NCBI GenBank assembly: GCA_963969495.1
Contig: OZ018321.1
Coordinates: forward strand, 67,097,035 to 67,161,034
Direction of reading: 5' to 3'
DNA length: 64,000 nucleotides
Source: Ceratothoa steindachneri
Lineage: Eukaryota > Arthropoda > Malacostraca > Isopoda > Cymothoidae
The notes under the pieces: model-generated
Database searches by the model: none
Seen by the model: the letters and a program-made list of their open reading frames with translations, nothing else
What the model was told of the DNA's origin: nothing
Position numbers and translations under genes: made by a program
In this document: piece after piece, positions 12,388 through 19,549 of the stretch
Numbering within the stretch: the first letter of the stretch is position 1
How the letters are laid out: the number at the start of each line of letters is the position of its first letter

Positions 12388-12540
12388 TATATGTATATAT
12401 ATACTTAGGTGTCGAGGAACGACACGGTGGTGTCCCGTTCTATACAGAGTCGGGTCCACGAGTATTCAATTGGGCCAGCAAGTTCCGATTAAGTGCTTGT
12501 GCTCAATTAATATTCGAGTGCGTTAATCCAAGGTTGCCAA
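12161..12540. repeat. Large imperfect inverted repeat (140-bp arms) centred on (TA)n
   Basis: The left arm (12,161-12,297) and the reverse complement of the right arm (12,401-12,540) align over essentially their full length. Shared blocks include CTTGGATTAACG, CTCGAATA, GCACAAGC, ACTTGC.GGCC, GACTCTGTATAGA and GTTCCTCGA.ACCTAAGTATA. The centre is two (TA)n tracts (12,297-12,354 and 12,357-12,383). The arms are perhaps 80-85% matched by eye. This could be a MITE with long terminal repeats expanded at its centre, or two element ends placed head to head. No ORF is present. Confidence 0.85.
12297..12400. repeat. (TA)n tracts at the palindrome centre
   Basis: Long alternating TA interrupted by a C near 12,356 and by a GTTATATATG segment near 12,384. 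Confidence 0.97.
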
Positions 12541-13880
12541 GATGTTTAAATATGTAAAGCATGACTAGTTGCCTGTGCACACCTTCTGGGATGGGCTACG
12601 TCTAATTTTCCTATGTATATTTTTCATCACAATTTAGGAACACATATACTTTATGAACGGAGGAACATGGTCGAAACAACTAATTTCTATATTGTATCAC
12701 TATTACCAGAGTAGAAGTGTAAATTGGCATTGTGGCATTTGAGTATGTTTAGGTTAAAAAGTAACTAGGAGAGTGTTAAAATCTATATTACGGTGGATGA
12801 ACACATCAAGGAAGGGGAAAATGATATTTGATTTGTAATCATATTTAAATTTAATAGAGACGAAGTTTATGACTTAGCCTTGGAACTAAAATGTTCATTT
12901 CTGGCATAGTAAAAATCGGTCATCTACATAATTTCACGGTTTTATTAGTAAAATATTGGGTCAAACTTCTAATTGAAATTATTCCATGAAGAAGCAAGAA
13001 AGAATAGGGGATAAGAAGCTCGCCAAGGAGAAACTATATTTTTGCATGTAATACTCCCACTTACAGGAGAAAACGTTCTCTTAAAAAACAGCTCTCGTAT
13101 GCACTGAACTATCAAAATGTTTACTACACCAGTACCACGAAGGATAAATAAGGTTTATTGAAGGAATTTGGGGACTTTTATTCATTTGGTGAATAATGAA
13201 TTTTTAAAGGATAACAATGTCACCTGAGAGAATATACTTCTTTGAAAAGGATGACAGACAACATAATTATGGTCCAGAGAGAAGGATGCGATCCTAGAAA
13301 ATGGGAAAAAGATAAAGGGCATAATAAGAATCAATACAAGATTGAGAAGAAAGCATCTATGGCTATATTAAACATATCTCTGTCACATCTTCCTTTCAAA
13401 TATAAAGGAGCCCAAAATGATTAGATGGAATAGATAGTGATGCCATAGAGTTTTACTTAAATAGACTCAGCAAAATGGTGCACAGCCAGGCAAATGAGGA
13501 CCGATATTGAGAAATCTGTCCAAAAGCAAATAAATGATAACGCAATAAACATTTCGGAGAATAATAGATAACAAATTAATAATAGAAGATGGTTTACACG
13601 GAAAATAAATCTACGTATAACACTGGGTAATACTAGTTTTGTTTCTTTAAATATTATAGCGTTTCTAAGGTGGGTTTACCTCCTGGTTCCAAAAATACCA
13701 TTGAAAATTGCAGAGCATTGATATTTTTGGAGATAATTGGAATTTTGTATATAAAACTAACCATAAATAGCTGCGACAGTTCACTTTATTTAGCATATTC
13801 ACATTTTCCATGAATAATAGTTGATAGTATTTTTTCCTTGTATTCCTTTTTAAACTAATGAGAAAATGTGATTATAAGAG
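12541..13880. other. Unassigned AT-rich DNA
   Basis: One 60-codon plus-strand ORF (13,242-13,424, Lys/Asn-rich) has no recognisable motif. Nothing else is supported. Confidence 0.45.
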
Positions 13881-13884
13881 ATAA

Positions 13885-14672
13885 CCTATTAAATGTGCAC
13901 TGAAGAACGTGCTTTCTTACTCTGAGCTCGTTGATCCTTACGCACCAGTGACCATATATAGTCATCCATTATAGTAGTGTGCCATCTTCCTTGGTATCTT
14001 TTCTACACCTTCAGCAATGTCCTGCTGGAACGGCTCACCATGCTTAACACTCACTTCTCGCAAAATGTTCACGAAATAAATCCAAATATGAATGCAAGAT
14101 GTGCACCTTTAGTAACATTCTACATCCTAAATTCTGATAACTTTCTTAAAGTTTTGCTACCAGCTGCTTGTAGTTTGTGTGTTTAGTTTCACCAATGAAT
14201 CTATCAACTATATTTCGAAATGCACAGCACGCCTCACTTTCAAAATCACTCATTGCATTCTCAAGTTGGACTCACTTCAACATTTTCCTTACTTGTGGTC
14301 TAGTAAATATACTACCCTTAACTTTGGCCTCTGATAGCTTTGGAAAGAGTAGGTGAATCGCTTGAAATGCTTCTTGTCCATGAACTACTGCTTTTATAAA
14401 CTGTTTGACCAAACCAAGCTTTATATAAAGTGGAGGTTACAAACCTTTGGCATGCTCTACAAGAGACTGTCTAATAACATTTAGTTTTCCTGGCTACAAG
14501 TCATCTCGAGGGGGCCAGTCAACATTCTGATAATGTTATGTTCATGATCAGCCCTACTGTCCCATCGGCAAAGAAAACATGAATACTTGGTGTACCCACC
14601 CTGTAATCCTAGTAAGAAGGCAAGCATCTTAAAATCACCACAAACATCACATTTAAACTTAGTATGGTTTAC
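13885..14672 (-). pseudogene. C-terminal half of an uncharacterised invertebrate protein family
   Basis: Read on the minus strand, the pieces in order are: 'CGDFKMLAFLLGLQGGYTKY' then 'SCFLCRWDS' (about 14,660-14,570, with the C-x2-C of a possible metal site); 'DWPPRDDL' and 'PGKLNVIRQSLVEHAKGL' (about 14,520-14,450); 'PPLYIKLGLVKQFIKAVVHG' (about 14,440-14,380); 'KLSEAKVKGSIFTRPQVRKM' (about 14,345-14,285); 'DFESEACCAFRNIVDRFIG' (about 14,250-14,190); 'RKLSEF'; 'AHLAFIFGFISCTFC' and 'EKRYQGRWHT' (about 14,005-13,975). I remember this layout from many unnamed proteins in hydrozoans, aphids and sea lice; no function is known to me. Several frameshifts and stops make it a pseudogene. It continues the 5' half at 16,296-17,280, from which it is separated by an insertion. 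The family may itself be transposon-linked, because a second copy lies at 61 kb. Confidence 0.72.
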
Positions 14673-14720
14673 TGTAGGGGAATCGTCACTCCCCCCCTCC
14701 CCCCGTTCACTCTTGGTGGA

Positions 14721-15166
14721 GTCACAAAGCGGTTACCGCAAAGACATCCGGCCCAGGCCTAAGCGGGCCAAACGCGTGACCGCAGCGCTGCACCACTCGG
14801 TGCCATGAAAGACCCTAAGGTTCAAAATGCAAGATCTCCCCCAGGAGAGTGAGATCCAGTTTCACGTCAAATAAGAAATTGAAGACGTGTTTCTCCCAAG
14901 CTCGAAGGCTAACGAGGAGCCGATGTAAGACTCGGTGTGAAAAACCGTTGGGCAAAAGAACTCTCCTGGGGCCGTCCTCCAGCCCCTCCCTCCCTTACCA
15001 CTCCCCCAGTGGGGCGACAAGGTATAAATGAGGAACAATGAGGAAAATCGAGGTAGTATACGTCAGATTTAAGGTGACAAAGTCCTCGATTAAAACCGAG
15101 CTACCTAGACTGGATGGGTAGTGTACTTGGCTCGCCAGACCAAGAAGTACCCTACAAGAGAGGCAG
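14721..15166 (+). ncRNA. Hairpin-rich structured segment, 5' part
   Basis: Inverted pairs follow each other with little space between them: GTCAC (14,721)/GTGAC (14,776) enclosing GCGG-TTA-CCGC (14,729-14,739) and GGCCC/GGGCC (14,750/14,765); GCACC/GGTGC (14,790-14,803); GATCTC/GAGATC (14,833/14,851); CACGTC/GACGTG (14,863/14,884); CCCAA/TTGGG (14,895/14,948) enclosing CTCG/CGAG and CCGA/TCGG; GGGGC/GCCCC (14,968/14,982); CCACT/AGTGG (14,998/15,008); ATCGAGG/CCTCGAT (about 15,047/15,082) enclosing GTCA/TGAC; GTACTTGG/CCAAG-AAGTAC (about 15,123/15,140). It resembles a branched RNA fold. The strand is assumed to be plus from element orientation. No similarity to rRNA, tRNA or a spliceosomal RNA was recognised. 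Confidence 0.55.
15023..15029 (+). promoter_or_regulatory. TATA-box-like site inside the LTR-like insertion
   Basis: TATAAAT stands in a GC-rich setting after the C-rich U3-like segment. If this is the LTR promoter, transcription would start near 15,050-15,060 and the hairpin array would lie in the transcribed R/U5 leader. This is an inference from position only. Confidence 0.35.
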
Positions 15167-15187
15167 GGCTACCTACCTTAAGGGGCT

Positions 15188-15806
15188 AAGAAGAAGCTCA
15201 TCCTCGAGCTAGTCCCTGGTTATCAAACCAAACGATAAGTTAACTTTGTTAAGGTTAACTTACTCTCGCCAGAGAGAATCCTCATATACTGGTGCACCTT
15301 AAACACCAGGAGTATTCCTCGTCCTTGAGGAATTAAGAAAAGAAGAAGGAAAACGATTCCTTCTCGAGCTCGTTACTCGGTGGCCAACCGAACTTCTAAT
15401 TTAACTTGGTAAGGAACCAAGTTTAAATTATTCTCGTTAGAGAAACCCCCCTCCGTTATACTCGCCCTTGAAGAAGACTGGAACTAAGAAGAAGCTCATC
15501 CTCGAGCTAGTTTCTGGTTACCCAACCGAACTTTAAGTAACTTATTCTCGTCAGAGAAATCCCGTCTCATCGATTCTCGCCCTTGAAGAAGACCCTTCCC
15601 GAGTTCAGTCCTCGTCCATGAGGAATTAAGTAACAAAGAAGAAAAGCTCCCCCCCGAGCTCGTTACTCGGTGGTCACACCGCACTCCAAGTTAACTTGGT
15701 TTAAGAACCAAGTTCGACTCCCTCTTGCCAGAGAGACCGCGACTACCTTGGTGTTGCATAAAGCACCGTAGTTGTTCTCGTCCGTGAAGAACTCCCCTCC
15801 CCCCAG
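15188..15806 (+). ncRNA. Four-unit tandem array of covarying hairpins
   Basis: Units A (15,188), B (15,341), C (15,486) and D (15,635) follow an alternating A-B-A'-B' pattern, with A to C 298 bp and B to D 290 bp apart. In each, the order is hairpin 1 (AGCTC/GAGCT in A, C and D; AACGA/TCGTT in B), hairpin 2 (TGGTT/AACCA; TCGGT/ACCGA; TGGTT/AACCG; CGGTG/CACCG), hairpin 3 (TAAGTTAAC/GTTAACTTA; AACTTGGT/ACCAAGTT extended by TAATTT/AAATTA; TAAG/CTTA; AACTTGGT/ACCAAGTT) and hairpin 4 (CTCTC/GAGAG; TTCTC/GAGAA; TTCTC/GAGAA; CTCTT/GAGAG) with loops GCCA, GTTA, GTCA, GCCA. A and D also have hairpin 5 (GGTG/CACC inside ATACT/AGTAT or ACTAC/GTAGT). Hairpin 6 has a GTCC-type loop (ATTCCTC/GAGGAAT in A, TCCTC/GAGGA in C, GTTCT/AGAAC in D). 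Paired substitutions keep the stems. No long ORF spans the array. Function is unknown; it may be part of the leader of an LTR element. Confidence 0.75.
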
Positions 15807-16295
15807 AATACCGTGTTGACCCCCCAGCTGCTACACACGCCAAAACGACCGTGTGATCTCATCCATCTACATCTGGCTAGACGGCACGCGTCCTGAGTCA
15901 ATAACATTCCTGATGCCTTTTAAACTCCAGATGAGTCCGTAAGCCTAATTTTTATATTATTGTCGTGTGTAGAGAAAGTAACCAATTTTTGAGGGTCAAA
16001 CTAATTTAATTAATTCTGATTTATGATAATATTCAGAGTATTGCTGTAGTTAATGTTTAGATGTTGTGTTTTCAATGGTTAAAGTTAAAAATAAGTTTAT
16101 TTTTGGATTATTGTGCGTTTCTATTATATCCTTACGTGTTTCGGAACGGCTCTGTTCTTTAAGATATTCAGATATCAATATATTAGCACTCTTAGCACTC
16201 TTAGAACAAAAAGGGGGGGGGGGCATTCTACGACACACTATTATAAAAGTGGTGTCAAGTTAGTAGGGTTTTTATTAGAAAGAATTCTACGACAT

Positions 16296-17280
16296 TTACC
16301 TTCTCGAAAAGCTTTTTACTTTGTCATATTCTTCCTTCATCTGTACCGAGTAAGTTATAGGCAGAGATGGATACTGAATTTCATTGTGTAGTAAAATAGC
16401 TTTGAGTCTTTTTGTAGAACTATCTATTAAAAGCCGCCATTCTTTAGGGTTCTGATCAATTCCAATAACTGTAAATAATTCATTAATGTCTTTTAAGAAG
16501 CAGAGATCCTCACTTATATCAAAGTATACGTGGAATTCCTCATCTTTCGTCCAGAAAACTGTTGATCTGCCGTCCTTCCTCAACAGATTCCAATCATTAA
16601 GTCTAGATGCCAAAAGCTCAGCTCCTGACTTAGTGACATAGGTCCCTGGTGAGATCATCCAATTCACGTTGATTTGGAAAGTGTGGGCGGGTACTCATTC
16701 TTTGCTCATGCATTTCATTCATTTCTTCATTGTCACAAACTTCCAACTATCCTGATAAGACCTCCATCATGCCCTCTAGCTGAAAAAATTTATATAAAAA
16801 GAGATGCATTTAATAGCTTGAGCATAAATTAGGATTGCATGTGTAATCACATTACAAAATACTTAGCTAATTGTTTTGAATATCTCAGTATTGATTCTGT
16901 TACAAAGACTATACCTTACAATTTGATAGAATTTACTTTCATTTTCTGGCGGCTGTGGAACTAATAAGGTATCATCATGTGACACAGGTGCAATAGAAGA
17001 GGAAATATTGAGATATGTAAGGCATTTTCTTCCCTTAACTTTTATATACTTTGATATGTCAATCATGTAAAAATAGCAATGATCATGATGATTTTGGGGG
17101 GCTGACCAAACTCTTGGACCAGCAAAGGGCATTGCTCTTCTTGCATCTCTCAGCCATGCATCTAAATTTGATCGACAACTTCCAGAAAAACACATGAAAC
17201 GCCCATGGTTTTTCTTGGTCACCCATACTCATTCCAAAGTACAGTCTATAATTAAACCAGTACTTTGCACCTTTCATAAT
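16296..17280 (-). pseudogene. N-terminal half of the uncharacterised invertebrate protein family
   Basis: On the minus strand, 'KGAKYWFNYRLYFGMS' (17,277 down) leads, in a second frame, into 'WLRDARRAMPFAGPRVWSAP' then 'QNHHDHCYFYMIDISKYIKV' (about 17,160-17,040), 'LNISSSIAPVSHDDTLLVPQ' (about 17,016-16,957), then 'AELLASRLNDWNLLRKDGRS' (about 16,617-16,560), 'YFDISEDLCFLKDINELFTV' (about 16,530-16,465), 'EWRLLIDSSTKRLKAILLHN' (about 16,444-16,385) and 'YPSLPITYSVQMKEEYDKVK' (about 16,376-16,317). This is the recognisable N-terminal and central part of the same family as 13,885-14,672. A frameshift near 16,310 (KSFSRR versus KLFEKVN) precedes the insertion point at TTTAC. The interval 16,670-16,860 looks like decayed linker or intron. 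Confidence 0.75.
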
Positions 17281-17567
17281 TTAACGTGATACATGCTTAG
17301 GTACAACATAGAAACCACACACAAAACAGAAGAAATCTGTTGAATTTATGCATCCTCTTGTAGCGATAATTAAGAAATTCAATATTTATCATATTAATCT
17401 AAAAAAGAAAAAAATAAATTAGCGACAAATATGTGTTATTTACCCGTACCCCATACATTTCTTTATATTAGCATAATTTGTTATATCTTTCAAACAGTTA
17501 ATGGTAGAAAAAAAGTAAGAAAATATTGGCAATCAGTGCAAAATATAATATTAAAAAGACTAAAAAA
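17281..17567. other. AT-rich spacer, nothing recognised
   Basis: Short AT-rich interval between the pseudogene and a transposon. No ORF or repeat of note. Confidence 0.5.
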
Positions 17568-17569
17568 TA

Positions 17570-18839
17570 AAGGGTGATCCATTAAGACGGATCGAACTTA
17601 GCAGTAAATAAAACAGTATTATTGGTGATAATTTATTGATTTCACTATTAGATCATGTTATTTGAGTCATGGCAATTATGTACGAAAAATAATATCGCCT
17701 AAATGTCCGCTAAGGCTTCGGCGGCACACCTCCACTCGATGGTCAAAATTTTTGATGACGTCTCTGCATAGTTGCTCCTTGATCTCACCAATATGCCTTA
17801 TTATCTCATCCTTCAGCTGTTGAATTGTTGTTGGCTTGTTGGCATATACCTTACTTTTGAGGTGACCCCAAAGGATGAAATCTAAAGGCGTCAAGTCACA
17901 CGATCCTGGTGGCCAATTAACCTCGCTGTTTCGAGAGATGATGCGACCTGGGAACTTCTCATTCAATAAAGCCATTGTTGCATTGGCTGTGTGGCATGTG
18001 GCGCCGTCCTTTTGAAACGACGAATCTTTGACATTCATAGAATTTAATTCTGGCCATAAAATTTGGTTATTATGGCACGGTATCGCTCGCCTGTCACCGT
18101 AATAGAATTCCCGGCCTTATTTTCGAAGGAATACGGCCCAATGATTCCGCTAGCAAAAAATGCACACCAAACGGTGACCTTTTGTGGATGCGGTGGCTTT
18201 TCAACAATCTTCCTGGGATTTTCGTCAGCCCAAAGGCGACAATTCTACTTATTAACGAATCCACCAGGATGATAATGGGCTTCATCACTAAAGATGATTT
18301 TTGCGAAAAATCATCATCGGCTTGTCTTTGCTCCTGCACCCAAGTGACGAATCTACGGCGCTTCAAATGATCAGCAGTCTTCAGTTATTGTGTCAATTGA
18401 ATTTTGTAAGCGTGTAGAGACCAATCGTTTATCAAAATTTGATGTAACGTTGTTTTCGAGAGGTTCCATTCCTGCGCGCGATGACGAATAAAGGTGTTTG
18501 GATCTTCGTCCACATTCTTGCGCACTGCAGCAATGTTTTCAGCTGAGCGGCGTAAACGAGCACGCAATGGCGTTTTCATATCTGCCACGGAAACCGGTTT
18601 GTTTGAATTTACCAACAATTTTCCCAATTTCACTCTCGGTTGGTCGAAATGTGTTTCTGTTTGAACGTCCATTTTCATAATAGGCTTCGATAACTTTAAA
18701 CACGTTGTTCGATTGTTATCCTTTCCATGGTTGAAATTGCCAAAGACTGTAGTTGTTAAATCTGAAAGAAAGAGAAAAACTTCATTAGATGCTTAAACTT
18801 AACTCCCATTTAAATTCGGTCTAAGTTATTGGAACACTC
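17570..18839 (-). mobile_element. DD41D-type Tc1/mariner transposon, copy 1 (full length, dead)
   Basis: Ends are AAGGGTGATCCATTAAGACG at the left and, in complement, AGAGTGTTCCAATAACTTAG at the right, with TA beside each end. The minus-strand transposase is broken into about three frames: 'LRARLRRSAENIAAVRKNVD' and 'RHRAQEWNLSKTTLHQILIN' (DNA-binding domain, about 18,560-18,420), 'LKRRRFVTWVQEQRQADDDF' (about 18,370-18,305), 'SGIIGPYSFENKAGNSITVT' (about 18,150-18,091), and 'FQKDGATCHTANATMALLNE' to 'CDLTPLDFILWGHLKSKVYA' (18,018-17,840). Counting from the D of DGATCH to the D of PLDF leaves 41 residues between, the spacing reported for rosa-like elements. An approximately 30-base loss near the N terminus is seen relative to the second copy. 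Frameshifts show it is inactive. Confidence 0.88.
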
Positions 18840-19001
18840 TATATATGAGAAACAGCACAGGAATGGAGAACCGAGCTTAGTCGGGGGATGAATTTGGCTA
18901 AATGTAGTTAATGGAAAAAAAATCCAGAACAATTAGTCTTCAGGCCGGAACAAGCAAATATTAAATTAAGTTGAGAAAATTTTAAGAAGTTAGAGCTTAT
19001 A

Positions 19002-19547
19002 CAGGGTGCGGCAGAAAGGTCGGGCCGATTTCGAAGGTTAATACAAAACAAACACATGAGGATACAATAAAAACCTTTCTATTTTTATAAAGTACATTAA
19101 ATGCTATTATGATTTAAATGTTTTTTTAACCTGATATGTGTAAGGCAGCTGCCTGTTTTCCTGCAGAACATATGTAAGATCGCTGTATTCAAGCTGTCAC
19201 ATCTACGACAATACCTGGCCCAGTAGCGATCCTAGGTCGGCCATGACTTTTCTTGTTTAAAGCCGATGATGTTTATCTAAAGGTGGAAACCCACCGACGA
19301 ATTGTTTTTCCATCCGCTATAGGATCATGACGACGAAGCGCTAAGTGCTTGCGGTAGGAACGTTGCGTCCTTACGACGGATTCACACTCTTAACAAAATC
19401 TTCAACAACAAATGGACGATGCAGTCCAATCCAGGCTATGGTGAGTTGCTAGTTGAAGCACAAAATAAATGGCATTTAATCTTCTATCCTCATGTCTTTG
19501 TTTTTTATTAACCTTTAAATTCGTGGCAACCTTTCTGCCGCACCCTG
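19002..19547. mobile_element. MITE with about 65-bp terminal inverted repeats (Tc1/mariner derivative)
   Basis: The left end CAGGGTGCGGCAGAAAGGT and the right end (complement) are the same for 19 bases, and the match continues through AAAGGTTAATA and AAACAAA.ACATGAGGATA, flanked by TA on both sides (19,000-19,001 and 19,548-19,549). The middle has a minus-strand remnant of a transposase DNA-binding region ('KKSHGRPRIATGPG' with GRPR, about 19,255-19,214, then 'KQAAALHIS'). So this is a deletion derivative of a Tc1/mariner element rather than a de novo MITE. No catalytic domain remains. Confidence 0.88.
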
Positions 19548-19549
19548 TA

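Larger units (their letters stand above)
14673..16294 (+). mobile_element. LTR-like insertion (solo LTR or deleted LTR element) with TTTAC duplication
   Basis: The insertion begins TGTAGGGGAA and ends TTCTACGACA (TG...CA, with short inverted ends TGTAG/CTAC-GACA). It is flanked by TTTAC on both sides (14,668-14,672 and 16,295-16,299). Outside it, the two halves of one minus-strand pseudogene join up, which shows that the intervening DNA is an insertion. A five-base duplication with TG/CA ends is the rule for Ty3/gypsy LTR retrotransposons. No pol-like ORF is inside, so a solo LTR or a heavily deleted element is likely. The end motif ATTCTACGACA occurs twice (ending 16,234 and 16,294), so a second, truncated LTR end may be present. 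The first copy follows a purine run (AAAAAGGGGG...) and shares 18 bp with the gypsy leader at 54.48 kb. Composition in the first 1.2 kb is GC-rich and unlike the flanks. Confidence 0.7.

Noticed and set aside
14849..15031. Plus-strand basic ORF in the structured insertion
   Set aside because: Arg/Lys/Ser-rich reading of a GC-rich, hairpin-rich segment with no motif; pairing explains the sequence better than coding.
15496..15684. Minus-strand ORF across the hairpin array
   Set aside because: The frame opens only by chance; stems, not codons, are conserved between the units, and the four units do not share a frame.
15188..15806. CRISPR array
   Set aside because: Units are diverged, palindrome-rich and without constant repeats and unique spacers; the context is eukaryotic.
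15920..15950. Hammerhead-like string near CAGATGAGTCCGTAAG
   Set aside because: It resembles the hammerhead start but lacks CTGATGA and a following GAAA at the right distance.
14673..16294. Integrated RNA virus fragment as source of the structured RNA
   Set aside because: No viral protein signature, while TG...CA ends and a 5-bp duplication point to an LTR element.
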